Below, one piece after another: positions 33,361-45,260 of a DNA stretch of 64,000 nt. The DNA is taken from the NCBI GenBank assembly GCA_963575745.1, contig CAUYUJ010009358.1:417820-481819 (forward strand), in the 5' to 3' direction. The notes beneath the pieces are model-generated. The model saw only the letters and a program-made list of their open reading frames with translations, was not told the DNA's origin and made no database searches. The stretch's first letter is position 1. Each line of letters begins with the position of its first letter. The position numbers and the translations under genes are program-made. Source of the stretch: Prorocentrum cordatum (taxonomy: Eukaryota; Sar; Dinophyceae; Prorocentrales; Prorocentraceae).

Positions 33361-33737
33361 TTCTTCGTTTCCCAAATGAATGCGTGTGCATGTGTGTGAA
33401 CGTGTACACGTCGTTCATGTCTAATCGTGCTCATTTCTGACTGTGCTCGCTTCTGATTGTTCCTGGCCCCCTGGTGGCCAGGAAGAGGCCCAGGATGGGA
33501 CACTTAGAAACGAAAGGACCCTGGCCCCCCTAAAAAACCAGACCAAAGAACCTTCGAATACTTAGAGATGAACAATGTGTATGTGTGTGTGTGCGTTTCG
33601 GATGGCTTGCCGTCGGACCTGGGCCAGAAGAGCAGACTTCAGGAGCAACGAGGCCCTCCGTCGGCCAAGACACGCAGAGCATCCCGGGGTACCCTCCCCA
33701 GGATGCACGGGAAGGCCCACGAAACACAAAGACCAGG
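33361..33737. other. No recognised feature
   Basis: GTGTGTG pieces and short CTAATCGTGCTCATTTCTGA repeats; no gene pattern. Confidence 0.35.
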
Positions 33738-33931
33738 TCGGGAGCGGCCACGAGGGGGGTGTCCAAGAGGGGGGGGTGCAGATCATGACCGGCGGCACGT
33801 GCGCGGCCCAGCGGGGGGGCCTGGGACGTAATGAAATAAGGCGAGGCGCCATGAAATCTGGGGAAATATCATGGCCCGCGCCATGAAATCCCCCCCCCCC
33901 TAGTCATCACCCCCCTCTTTTCCGCTCCCGA
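33738..33931. mobile_element. Family B TIR element, copy B4
   Basis: TCGGGAGCGGCCACGAGGGG mirrors CCCCTCTTTTCCGCTCCCGA. 194 bp. Confidence 0.82.
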
Positions 33932-34099
33932 CTAGGCACCCTCCCCGACATGACCTGGGTCTTACACCTCGGTCCGACTGCATGGCTGACGGCGGCTGCG
34001 AGACCCAAAGCGGTCTTCGAGGGCTCGGGCGCTTCCAGTCCGCGCGCGCGCTTCCTGCCTTGATACCTCCTCCGCTCTGTCGCTGCGCGAAGGGCCGCG

Positions 34100-34187
34100 C
34101 CGCCAAAGGGTGTGTGTGCGTGTGCGTGTGCGTGTGCGCGCGCGCGTGCGTGTGCGTGTGCGTGTGCGTGTGCGTGTGCGTTTGCGT
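34100..34187. repeat. (TGTGCG)n microsatellite at contig break
   Basis: Alternating TGTGCG/TGCGCG units run up to the N gap. Confidence 0.95.
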
Positions 34188-34287
34188 NNNNNNNNNNNNN
34201 NNNNNNNNNNNNNNNNNNNNNNNNNNNNNNNNNNNNNNNNNNNNNNNNNNNNNNNNNNNNNNNNNNNNNNNNNNNNNNNNNNNNNNN
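34188..34287. other. Assembly gap, 100 N
   Basis: Exactly 100 N, a conventional placeholder, so the real distance is unknown. Confidence 1.
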
Positions 34288-34380
34288 CCGGGCGCTGTGA
34301 GCCCGAGGCGTCGGACCGAGAGCAGGCCGAAGCCCACCGCAGGCGACGCGCCGTGCGTGCTGAAGCCCTGGCTGCCCGTG

Positions 34381-34754
34381 TTTGGACGCCCGAAATGGGC
34401 ACGGAAAGAATGGGCACAATGCCCAACAACTAATCTTGCCCCAAACCAACAGCGGCCGCTGTTGAGCAGGCGGCCTTCTGTCCCAAATGGACACAGGCCG
34501 CGGCGGCGTGGACAGCGAATCCTGCTCAAAATGAACAGGAACTTACCAGCCTGGAACATATCCCTATCCCTATGCTGGGCATCTCCTCATCACGATGCCA
34601 ATCTTAGGGATTCCCTTATGTTTTGAGGGCGCATCCCTAAGATTGTCATCGCCTTTTGGCGTGTCAATCTTAGGGATAGGGATAAGTTCGAGGCTGGTAA
34701 GGAACTGCTGTTGGGCACTGTGCCCATCCTTTCCGTGCCCATCTCGGGCGCCCA
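34381..34754. mobile_element. Family G element G2, interrupted by H2
   Basis: GGACGCCCGAAATGGGCACG and mirrored CCGTGCCCATCTCGGGCGCC. Family H sits between the two halves after GAACAGGAACT. Confidence 0.82.
34544..34699. mobile_element. Family H TIR element, copy H2 (nested in G2)
   Basis: 156 bp, TACCAGCCTGGAAC to GAGGCTGGTA, with an exact 7-bp TSD AGGAACT (34537-34543, 34700-34706). Confidence 0.85.
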
Positions 34755-34972
34755 GACCGTGCAGGCCCGACCCCGCGGCACCACCACCGGTCTCCAGGGA
34801 GGCGCGGCCCAGGGCCCCCCGCTCCATGCTCGGGTCGGGCGGAAGGGGTCCAGACGCACCATATACGACGAAGCCAGGACGAGGAGAACACCAGGTAGTG
34901 ATAGATCGAGAATCTTTGAGATCCGGCGGATCTGGAAGATATCTCGAGCGCCGCGGCCCTCTCAGATCGGGC

Positions 34973-35169
34973 TGGGCGAAAGGGGGGGAAAGCAAAGGGG
35001 GGGGGGGTGAGAATCAGCTCACGCAGCTGCTTTTCCCGGCGCCTCCCGCCCCCGGCGACGGAGGCGGCTGTGTGTCGAGGAATGGGCCCCTCGGTGGGGC
35101 CGAAACCAGCTGCATGCATCAAATTTCGTACCCCCCCCCTTTCCCCCCCCCCCCCTGTCGTCCGGCCCG
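34973..35169. mobile_element. Family M element, copy M2
   Basis: TGGGCGAAAGGGGGGGAAAG left, poly-C and GTCGTCCGGCCC right. The same internal blocks as M1 but without the family L insertion. Confidence 0.72.
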
Positions 35170-36289
35170 CTCCAGGCCACAACGGCGGCCGCGGGCCCCA
35201 ACGGCCAAGTCCCCCCGCTTCCGCAGCCGGCCGGGGTGAGGAGGAGGTCGAAGCCCAACGACTGCTGCTCGCCCCGAGCTGGTTGACACGTGTGCAGCTC
35301 GAGACAGAATCATGTGAGCGGAACTCCTTGCCCTGAGTCTCCCTGTCCATATACGCGTTCCTCCCTTAGTTGACCTCGCGCCTCCTTGCGTCACATTACC
35401 ATTTGCACACGCTCCCCTACATGGCTGCGCTTGGCTCTGCCCTACTTTGCCAGTGTATGATTCACTTGCGATATTGCACTCGGCGCTTGCATCTTAGCGG
35501 TCCGCATGCTTGTAGGTATGCTGTCTGGCATAGAGTAGCCCTGTGCGAAAGCGTGTCGCAGCCATACTAACACTAGCCCGACAGTCTTCCAGACTTCGAG
35601 CGCACCCTGCAAGTAGGCACCTGGCCATCGGATAAGTTCGCGTGCTTGCTTCACTTGGCGGCCGTACGCTACAGAGCAATGTCATGCATACCTTTCTTCT
35701 TGCTTGCGTCGGATGGGGCCACCATGGTCAAAGGGACCACTCTGGACGCTCAGTAATTCGACAATCTACTGGATGCTCTGTCCCGACAATTTGCAGAGAG
35801 GGAGGCCGTCGATGTCCACGCTGTCGGGTCATGTCTGCATCGCCCAACGCAAAACGACCGCAAACGTGCATTCACAATGACTGGGAATATGTCACGGCAA
35901 CGACAATGCGAACGGTATGACAACATTTGGCTCGGCCCCAGCAGCCCTAATCATTGTCTAAAGGCAGCGGGATTGTAGATGGCATGCCTGGTTCAATGGA
36001 ATACAGAGCTATTGTAAGGGTGTCTAGTAAAAGACTCGAACAAGTTCGGCGTTCTCAGCAACTATGCAGCTGCGGCGTTGCGCCCCAATTCGGGGGCAAA
36101 CGTACGCCCCGAGAGTACTACGGAGGAGAGGAAGCAGAAAGAGGCGAGAAGGAGAGAATAAGAAGGAAGGTTGCGGAATGGCATGGCAATCTTAGCCAGC
36201 GTGGACCCCAAACAGTGTGTTTTGGAGAAATTCACGTTGTGCAGTCTATGAGGAGCTACCTATGGTGTGCAATTAATTTCTGTTCGCAA
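35170..36289. other. Repeat-poor stretch; no recognised gene
   Basis: Lower GC from about 35336. Short frames only; no recognised motif or RNA gene. Confidence 0.35.
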
Positions 36290-36950
36290 TGAAATGTCCA
36301 CTCCACTGCTCGCGCAACCATCCAACCCACCCACCCGCAACTTGGTTTGCAAAATCTCTTAAGACCGTGACGGTGGGTACCAAATGGCACTTGGCAGCGA
36401 CAGCGACGCCGACGACGACAGCGACAACGACGACGACGACGCCGCCGACAACGACTACGACGACACCAACGCCGTCTCCAACGACTTCGACGACGCCGAC
36501 AACGACGACGACGACACCGACGACGACGACTCCGACGACGCCGACGCCGACAGCGACGACGACGACGATGACAACAACGACGATGACGACGCCGACGACG
36601 ACGACGACAACGACGACGTCGACGACGACGACGACGTCATCGACGCCGACGACGACGACGACGACGACGGCGGTGACGACGACGACGACGACGCCGACGT
36701 CGACGACGACGCAGACGACGACGACGCCGACGCCGACGACGACGACGAAGACGACGACGACGTCGCCAACGAAGACGACGACGAGGGAGGAGGGAGGACG
36801 ACGACGGCGACAACGACGACAACGACGACAACGACGACAACGACGAGGGAGGAGGGAGGACGGCGACGACGCGAACGACGGAGAAGGAGGAAGGACGGCG
36901 ACGCCGACGACGACAACGACGAGGGACAAGGGAAGACGACGACGACGACA

Positions 36951-36986
<36 letters not shown>

Positions 36987-37780
36987 CAATAGGAGGGACG
37001 ACGACGAGACGCCGACGACGGACGACGACGACGACGACGACGAGGGAGGAGGAAGAAGGACGACCACGGCGACAACGACGACGGAAACGATCACGACGCC
37101 AAAGAGGACGACGAAGAGCGCGAGGAAAGAAAGAGGACGACGTAGGCGACGACGACGACGACGACGCGGGAGGAGGGAGGACGGCGACGACGACGACGAC
37201 GCAAGAGCGCGCGCGCACGTTTTTGTTGAAAATCCGTGTTGCAAAACATTATGTTTTTTGTTGGATTTTTGGACAAACGATTTTGAAATCCTTCCGAAGC
37301 CGATGGGCTTTGAAGGATTTCGGCGTGCGCGCGCGACGACGCGCGCGTCTGCACTTCGTCCCATTTTTGCAGAGGATTCTCGCGACGGCACACGCGCAAG
37401 GGCGTTCGACAGATTTCGGCATGCGCGCGCGAAGCCCGTTTGGTAGCATTTTATGAAAATCTTGAAAAACCGATTGTTTTCTTACGATTTCGCAAGAGCG
37501 CGCGCTCAAGCTTTTTTAGCAAATCAGTGTTGCGAAACCCTGTTTTTTTGCATGTGTTTTGGAAGCTCGATTGCGAAATCCTTCCGACACCGAAGGTTTT
37601 TGGAGGATTTCGGCATGCGCGCGCGACGACGCGCGCGTGTGCACTTCGTCACATTTTTTGCAAGGGATTCTGGAAAAAGTGCTATGTTAGAGCAAAAGAT
37701 GTCCCCGCGTATCGTTTTTCACGAGGGAACCTCAGGGGGACCGATCCCGGTTCCCCTGGGATAATGCAAATTCAGATTTA
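36290..37780. repeat. Segmental duplication, copy 1 (GAC block plus TTTTGAAATCCTTCCGA units)
   Basis: Starts CACTGCTCGnGCnAnCAT, then GACGGTGGGTACCAAATnGC, about 800 bp of GAC/CGA repeat with GAGGGAGGAGGGAGGACG spacers, then two 270-bp units carrying GATTTTGAAATCCTTCCGA and GCGCGCGACGACGCGCGCGT. It ends with CCCCTGGGATA-TG-A--TTCA-ATTTAGGATGGAC. Confidence 0.85.
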
Positions 37781-38034
37781 GGATGGACATGTGGTCAGAA
37801 TCACATATGATTTACATACCCGAAAGGGGGGCGGATAACGCGGGGGGGGTAGAGTCTATTCTCTTCTAAGAAAGGAGAATCTATACTGTGCACACTAGGC
37901 TGTGCTATATAGGTGGGGGGCAATATATGTGGAGCAATCGATGTGGCACAATCTAGGTGGTGCAGCCGATGATGTGCAATCTCTGTGGTGTCATTTATGG
38001 TGTGCAAACCACTTTGACTGTCTTGAAGCTGTCA
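37781..38034. repeat. TGTGCAAT-type degenerate repeat between the duplicates
   Basis: Units such as GTGGTGCAATC and GTGGCACAATC (37905-38010). The same kind recurs at 39505-39730 and 62680-62810. Confidence 0.55.
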
Positions 38035-38554
38035 TCTCCACTGCTCGTGCCAACATCTCACCCTCCCACCCGCAACTTGGTCGCAAGAACTCTTAAGGCC
38101 GTGACGGTGGGTACCAAATAGCACTTGGCAACGACGCCGACGCCGACGACGCCAGCGACAAGGACGACGACGACGCCGACGACGACTACGACAACACTGA
38201 CGGCGACTCCGACGACTTCGACGACGACGACAACGACGACGACGACGACGACACCGACGACGACGACGACGCCGACCATGACGGCGACGACGATGACGAC
38301 GCCGACGACGACGACGCCGCCGACGACGACGACGCCGACGACAACGACGACGCCGACGACGACGAAGACGACGACGACGACGACGGCGACGACGTCGCTA
38401 ACGAGGGCGACGACGACGACAAGGGAGGAGGGAGGACGACGACGGCGACAACGACGACAACGACGAGGGAGGAGGGAGGACGGCGACGACGCGAACGACG
38501 AAGAAGGAGGGAGGACGGCGACGCCGACGACGACAACGACGAGGGAGGAGGGAA

Positions 38555-38589
<35 letters not shown>

Positions 38590-39400
38590 CGGCGACGAAA
38601 TAGGAGGGAGGACGACGAGACAACGGACGACGACGACGACGAGGGAGTAGGAGGAGGAAGGACGACCACGGCGACAACGACGACGGAAACGACCACGACG
38701 CCAGAGAGGACGACGACGACGAACACGAGGAAAGAAAGAGGACGACGTAGGCGACGACGACGACGACGACGCCGGAGGAGGGAGGACGGCGACGACGACG
38801 ACGACGACGATGATGACGCAAGAGCGCGCGCGCACGCTTTTGTTAAAAATTCGTGTTGCGAAACCTTGTGTTTTTGTAGGTTTTTTGAACACGCGATTTT
38901 GAAATCCTTCCGAAGCCGATGAGTTTTGAAGGATTTCGGCATGCGCGCGCGACGACGCGCGCGCGTGAACTTCGTCTCATTGGTTGCAGGGGATTCTCGC
39001 GACGGCACGCGCGCAAGGGCGTTCGTACGATTCCGGCATGCGCGCGTGCGAAGCCCGTTTGGGAGCATGTTCTGGAAATGTTGGAAAAAAACATGTTTTC
39101 TTAAGACTTCGCAAGAGCGCGCGCGTAAGCTTTTTTAGAAAGTTAGTGTTGCGAAACCCTTTGTTGTTTGTATGTGTTTTGGAAACTCGATTTTGAAATC
39201 CTTCCGAAACCCAAGGTGTTTGAAGGATCTCGGCATGCGCGCGCGACGACGCGCGCGTGTGCACTGCGTCCCATTGTTTGCAAGGGGTTCTTGGAAACAT
39301 GCGATGTTTGATAATCGAGTGTGCGCGCATGGTATGTTTTGCAGAGGATGGCGGGGGCGGGGGCGATACCGGCCCCCCTGGGATAGTGTAACTTCAAATT
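38035..39400. repeat. Segmental duplication, copy 2
   Basis: The same order of blocks as 36290-37780, including the flanking TTTAGGATGGAC at 39396-39407. The GAC core is shorter. Confidence 0.85.
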
Positions 39401-40069
39401 TAGGATGGACGATAAGGCAGAATCATGTGTAAATTGCAATACGAAAAGGGGGATCGTTAAGTCCGGGGGGGGGGGGAGGGTGGTAGAACCGACCTGTTTA
39501 AAAAAATGGAGAACAGATGTATGGTGCGATATATGCGGCGCAATGCGTGCGAATCCATCAATGCGGTGCAATACGCGTTGTACACTTCATGTTTTGCAAA
39601 CCGACGGTGTGTAGCCCATGTTGTGCAATATACGTCGTGCACATTAGGTTGTGTAACGTATGATGTGCAGACTATGTGCCGCAATATGTGCTGCGCAATC
39701 TGTGTTGTGCAATCTTCTTTACTGTGCGCAGCAGGGCAACGCAAAGCAATGCATAGAAAGGCAGCGCAATGCCAACATGCAGCGCAATGCAACGCACTGA
39801 CGAGCAGCGCAAGGCAATGCAAGCGGGCGGCGACGGGGCGGCGATTGCGACAGCACAGCCGCCAGATCGACGATTAGGCCCAGACCACGGGCGGCCACGA
39901 GGCGGGGACGGGGCGGCGACGGCGACAGCACAGCCGCCAGACCGACACTCAGGCCCAGATCCTTGGAATAGAAGTGCGACATCCGAATTGCAAGCGCTGT
40001 TTGGGTCATAATGTAAACAAGCGGCTGCTCATTGCGGCAGCCATCCCATACGAACGCATTCCAGAAAAT
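39401..40069. repeat. TGTGCAAT repeats and a 65-bp tandem pair
   Basis: 39505-39810 contains GTTGTGCAAT and GCAGCGCAATGC units. A 65-bp unit with GACAGCACAGCCGCCAGA lies at 39850 and 39923. Confidence 0.6.
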
Positions 40070-40800
40070 GGCAAGTGTGAGGTCCGATCTGCCTGTCGGA
40101 TCTTGGTGGGTCCAAGAGAGGGTCCCCACCCAGAGTGGCAGATGAAGCATATAGCCCTCAGGTAGCCACACAATTCATCGAAAACTATTTCCACAACCTC
40201 GACCTTGTGATCCACACCCATGCCTGCACGGAGAAGGCGTGTTAGAACCTGGTCCGGAACTGAATGGAAAGAGCGCTTCAAGAACCTGGTGCGAGATCCG
40301 TTCTGCTAGTCGGATCTTCATGTCACGCCATGAGAGGGCCATTTCCCCTCGAGAGGCAGATGAAACCTATGGCCCTCGGGTAGCCCCACAGTTCATCGAA
40401 AATTATGCCCACAACCTCGACTTTGTGATCCGCCACGTGCCTGCACGGAGTGGGCGTGGTAGAACCTGGGCCGGCACGGGGACATAAAAAGAGCTTCAGG
40501 AACTTCCTGCGTAGTCGGATCTGCTAGTCGGATCTTCATGAGACACCATGATAGGGCGCCCCGCTGGAGGGGCAGATGAAGCCTATGGACCAAAGGTAGC
40601 CCCACAATTCATCGAAACCGTTCTCACAATCTCGACCTTGTAATCCGCCACCGTGCCTTCACGGAGGGGGCGTGTCAGACCCTGAGCCGGCACGTGAACG
40701 GAAAGAGCGCTTCAGGAACTTGGAGCGAGGTCCGATCTGCTTGTCGGTTCCTTCATGAAACGCCATGAGACCTCCCCACGCGGGGCAGATGAGGCTTATG
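40070..40800. repeat. About 210-bp tandem repeat, 3.5 copies
   Basis: Each unit runs from TCCGATCTGC-TGTCGGATCTT through GGCAGATGAnGCnTATnG, CACAATTCATCGAAAnC, CAACCTCGACCTTGTGATCC, to GGAAAGAGCGCTTCAnGAAC. Confidence 0.85.
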
Positions 40801-41110
40801 CGCGCTCATGGCACCGTTCGCTCTAAGGAGCGTTGGTGATAAGAGCTGTTTCACGTCGCCGTTCGCTCTTTGAAGCCTTGGATTGAAGAGCTTGTTCACG
40901 TCATCGCTCGCATTTTGGTATCCTTGGCGTTGGCAACTTGGTACGTCACCGTTCGCTTTTGGAAGCCTAGGTGTGAAGAGTTGTTTACGTAACCTTTCGC
41001 TCTTGGGATGCTTTGAATTGAGAGCTGTTTACGTCACCGCTCGGTTTTAGGAACGTTGGCATCAAAAGCTGTTTACGTCACCGTACGCTCTGAGAGCTTT
41101 CTGCGCCAAA
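40801..41110. repeat. About 55-bp tandem repeat, 6 copies
   Basis: Unit landmarks: CGTCACCGTTCGCTCTTGGA, GCCTTGG, GAAGAGCTGTTTA. Confidence 0.8.
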
Positions 41111-41169
41111 GCTCGGTCGCCTGGTGCTCCTTGGAGCCTTGGCGTTAAGGCTACGTCCGTCATTGGGCC

Positions 41170-42020
41170 GTCGGGGGGGGGTCCTCTGGGAGCCCTGCCA
41201 AGTGTCTTGTGGCCCTGTTGGGCCGTTCTGGGGCCCTCTTGAAGGGCTTGCCTCAGCTTAGGGCCCTCTTGGGGCCCTCTTCGGCCTAGCAGAAGGGGCA
41301 TCCTAAGGCAATATGAAGCCTCTCTGTGGCCGCCTTGGGGCCCTTTCAGGCTGTTCGGGGGCCCTCGGGCTGTTGTCGGCCGATCTGGACCCGAAAAGGC
41401 GAGAACTCTTAAAACAAATAATCACCTACAAGAAAATCGATGTGTTTGGCCTCAGGCCGTCTTGGGGGTCCTCCAAGGGGCCTTTTGGACCGTCCAGGTG
41501 GCCTCTTGGGCCGTCTTGGGGGGTTGGGCCGTCTTGGGGCCTTCTTGGAGGCCTCGTGTGGCCCTCTGGCGCTGTCAGGAAGCTTTTGGAGCTCCCTTGG
41601 GGCTCTCTTGGGAGCCTCTTGGACCCCTCTTGGGCCCCTCTTGGGCCGTCTTGGAGCTCTCTTGGGCCGTCTTGAGGCCGTCTTGGGGGCCTCATGGGCC
41701 GCCTTGGGGCGATGGCCTGCTGGGCTGCCTTGGGCCAGCGGAAGCCTGACAAAGCGAGAACTCCAACAACTGTCAAACACCCCAGGAAACTGATGAATGT
41801 ATTGGGCCTCCTGAGGCCCTCTGGAAGGTCCTCTGGCGGGCCTCTTTGGCCGTCCGAAGCCTCTGTGGACCGTCTCGAGGCCACCTTAGGCCATCTCGGA
41901 ACGCTCTTGGGCGGTGGTGGCCGCTCTTGGAGCGCTACTGGGCTGCCTTGGAGCTGTCTTGGACCTCTCCTGGGCCGTCTGGAGGACCTCTTACTCGTTG
42001 TCAGGGGGCCTGCTGGGCCG
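41170..42020. repeat. CTTGGGCCGTCTTGGGGCC minisatellite, plus arm
   Basis: Continuous degenerate CTTGGGGCCnTCTTGGGCCGT units, with two AAAGCGAGAACTC spacers (41396, 41752). Confidence 0.8.
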
Positions 42021-42235
42021 TCTTCGGGTGGGGGGGGGACGTGTTGCCTGGGCCCAGGCGCACTTCCCCCCTCCCTCGGAGCCCTTCCCTAGAGGGCTTC
42101 GCCTCACTGGAACGTCGTCGCTCGTGCCCGTGGCTCTGTCCGTCGTGCTCGTCTGTTGTCTGATACGGTTTGCTTGCGCTTCCCAGGGCCACCCCGTCCC
42201 CCAAGCCTCGCACACGCACGTGAAGACGCCCCCCC

Positions 42236-42760
42236 GAATGCGCTCAGTCCGCCAAGACGGCTCTCGAAACGGCTACCGAGACAGCCAAGATGGTACCACG
42301 ACTGCCTAAATTGCCCAAGACGCCATAAGAGGCTCCCAAACGGCCTGAAGATGCTCGAGAGACTTCCAACGCGGCCGAAGAGGGCTGCACGAGACCCTCC
42401 AGGAGAGCCCGAGGAAGTGACAAACCTTGATTTCCCCAAGGTTTGACGGATTTGAGGTTTTCACCTGTTTGGGTTTCCGACCGCCCAAGACGCCTCAAGA
42501 GACCTCTAAGATAGCTGCACGACTGCCCCTGAGGCCCGCAAAGAGAGCCCAAGGTCGTCCCAAGAGGGACCAAGATCGCCCAAGAGCCTCCCAACAGCTC
42601 CAAGAGGTCACCAAGACGGCCAAGAGAGGACCCCAAGACGGCCTCCGAGGGCGTCAGTGGGCCAGGAGCCCCCTGAAGGAGTCCATGAGGCCCAAGAAGC
42701 GCCCAAGACTCTCCAGGGAGGCTCCCAGGAGGCCCCAAGACAGCCCCTCATAGGCCTTCT
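42236..42760. repeat. Same minisatellite, opposite orientation
   Basis: GCCCAAGACGGC, CCCAAGAGGGACC and GACGGCCAAGAGAGG units are the reverse complement of the preceding arm, so the two arms could pair across a roughly 215-bp spacer. Confidence 0.75.
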
Positions 42761-43114
42761 CCTCACTGTCTCCATGTTCTCCCTCTCCTCCCACTGCTCC
42801 TCCACCGCCTCTTCCTCCTCCTCCTCCTCCTCCTCCTCCTGCTCCTCCTCCTCCTCTTCCTCCTCCTCCCTACCGCGCTCAATCCAGACCGCTCGCTGAA
42901 CTGCAATTTGGCGTGGATTCGACCTCCCCCTTGCTGCGCGGAAGAAGACGAAGTCGAATTCACGACTAGTCCCGGCTCAGACCGGTCGGCGGAATTGTGC
43001 TGCTCCTCCTACACCCGGTTTCCTTCCTGCTGCACGGTTGCACAAGACGCGGTGGCGGGGCTTGCAGCAGGCAGCTGGGTAGATAGGGCGACATCTGGCT
43101 GTCGAGCGTACTTT
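42761..43114. other. (TCC)n tract and unrecognised sequence
   Basis: TCC repeats at 42800-42868; nothing else recognised. Confidence 0.5.
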
Positions 43115-43301
43115 TACGTCGGGCGTGTCCCCCTACAGGGGGATCTTCGACGAAAAATGAAAATACCCCCAAAATGCTGCAAAAAGGTAAAAAAACGTTA
43201 AAAATAGTCCCTAGACTATTTTTGCATTATTTTTTGACCATGTTTGTGGTATCTTTTATTTTTCGTCGAAGATCCCCTTGTAGGGGGACAGGCCCGACCT
43301 A
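43115..43301. mobile_element. Family A TIR element, copy A6
   Basis: TACGTCGGGCGTGTCCCCCT mirrors AGGGGGACAGGCCCGACCTA. 10-bp TSD AGCGTACTTT / AGCGAACTTC (8 of 10). Confidence 0.88.
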
Positions 43302-43446
43302 AGCGAACTTCCCTCCACGAACTGTGCTGGCCCCAAACCGGATGCCGCTCTCAGCTCGCCCAGGCAACGGCGGGAATTTCACGGGGAAGCGCGGGGATAC
43401 GGGAGGGCGTGACGGGCAGGGGGGCGCAAGATGGGGACCACGACGT

Positions 43447-43679
43447 TGAGCAGGGACCGACCGTCCCGGCATTCCTATAGTCATACCACGAAATGTTCGT
43501 AGAACCCAAAAATGTTCTAAGAACAAAAGCAATGTTCTTAGACCATAAGCCCGATGTGTTAAAAAGAGACAGACTCTGCCAAACATGTTCTAACAAAATT
43601 TCGTGGAAACCACAAAAGGTTCTTAGAACTTTGTTTGGTAGGGCTATAGGCGAGCAAGGACGCTTCGCCACTGCTTGAC
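43447..43679. mobile_element. Family N element, copy N2
   Basis: 233 bp, matches N1. It ends 57 bp beyond the aquaporin stop codon, so it may lie in the 3' UTR. Confidence 0.75.
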
Positions 43680-43735
43680 GACGGGGAGGACGAGGGGGGC
43701 AGGGAGACCACGGCCGGGACTGGGGCCCGGCCTCC

Positions 43736-43891
43736 TCACTTCGCCACGCCCGCCGCAGCGTGCGTCGAGAGGTACACGCAGGCCGCGAGGCTCGCGCCGA
43801 GCAGCTCGAAGAGGCTGTAGTACGCGCCGTACGAGTAGTCGCCGATGCCCTCGCCGCCCAACGCGCCGCCCGACGCAATGCCGATCGACAC
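43736..43891 (-). CDS. Double aquaporin exon 5 (last helix, stop)
   Basis: Encodes residues 384-434 and TGA (43738-43736). The acceptor AGAG|GTGTCG joins to NPA of exon 4 to give NPAVSIGIA, the normal continuation of a second MIP hemi-helix. A glycine-rich loop and final helix YYSLFELLGASLAACVYLST follow, then a short Ala-rich C-terminus ending GVAK. The helix matches domain 1 helix 6 (YIAFELAGAALASALYSVV) in spacing and in the FELxGAxLA core. Confidence 0.85.
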   Translation of the reverse strand: MSIGIASGGALGGEGIGDYSYGAYYSLFELLGASLAACVYLSTHAAAGVAK

Positions 43892-45214
43892 CTCTGGGGC
43901 CGTCATCGTTGGCAATGGTGCTTCCCACATGCCCCCGACTGGGTAGTCGAAGCCAATCTGGCGCCAATCTGGCGGGTCCAATATGGCAATCTGGCGAGGG
44001 AGTCGATCTGATCTAATCTGGCGAGAGCCAATCTGGCGCCAATCTGGCAATCTGGTACACGGCCCCAACATAATATATATATATATACATATATATGTGT
44101 ATATATATATACACATATGTGTATATTTATATATGTATATCATTTGAGGAGCAATCTGGCATGCGGCCCAACCTGTCAGATGCTGAAGCAAAGATTCTGG
44201 CGCACCCTTTGGGGGGAAGCCCTGGTATACAGGTGCCTCGTACGGATCGGGCCGATCCGTACGAGGCATCCGTATACCACCCACCGTGCGTGGCTGGGGC
44301 CACCCCGGGCCCAGGCGCGCTGGTGCCGTACATGCGCTCTCCTTTGGGCACGTGCTCCTGAGGCTCAGAGAGAGACCCTTGTTCGGACCAGCTGCTTTGC
44401 CTCGGGCAAGACCAGAAGAAAGACATGGAGGAAGAGGGGCGTGGGATGGCGGGAGGGAGGGAGGGAAGGAGGAAAGGAGGGAGGGAGGGAGGGAGGGAGG
44501 GAGGGAGGGAGGGAGGGAGAGAGGGAGGGAGGGAGGAGGAGGAGGAGGAGGAGGAGGAGGAGGAGGAGGAGGAGGAGGAGCAGGAGGCAGGGAGGTAGAA
44601 GGGAAGGATGGGAGTTGAGGGGACGGGCGGGAAGATAGCAGTGGAGGTGGGGCAGGGGGGGCGGGGGGCAGGGGGGCGGGGGGGACAAAGCGCATCATCT
44701 TCGAGCCCCCGCCCGGCTCCAGGCCTCCCGGACGGACGCAGGGGCCACGGGCGGGATAGCAGAAGTGCTGCCGCACCATCGGCCACGGCTGGTCTGCCAG
44801 GCAGGCGCTCCGGGGACACTGGACGCGACCGCGCGTCGAGGCAAATGCTGGGGTCTGCGACCACCCGAGGACGCAGCTTGCCCCCCCCCGGCTCACCGCC
44901 CCCCCTTCCCCCCTGCCCGACCCTCCCAGGGTCCCCTTCTTGAGCCAGGACGACGCCGCGAGCCAGGCCTCCGACGGAGCATGCCACGTGGATGGGGTCG
45001 ATAGGGCATGCTTCGACCCGCGGCTGCAGCTCTCTCGGGCGCGCGCCACCGTCCTGGCCTATCGACAGAAATCACGAACTAGGGGGGCCCTACCCCTGCA
45101 AGGCTTCGGGCTGCGCGCAGACAGCCCCCCACATGTAGATCTAGGTCGGGCATGTCCCCCTACATGAGTAGGGGCTTGGAAAAAACATGAGAAATAGTCA
45201 AACCTATGTTTGTT

Positions 45215-45260
<46 letters not shown>

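Noticed and set aside
36384-36992. Long frames of Asp, Thr, Arg or Ser (also at 38125-38922, 59300-60000, 1600-1960, 9194-9705)
   Set aside because: They are translations of GAC, GTC, GGA and TCC repeats, open in several frames on both strands at once.
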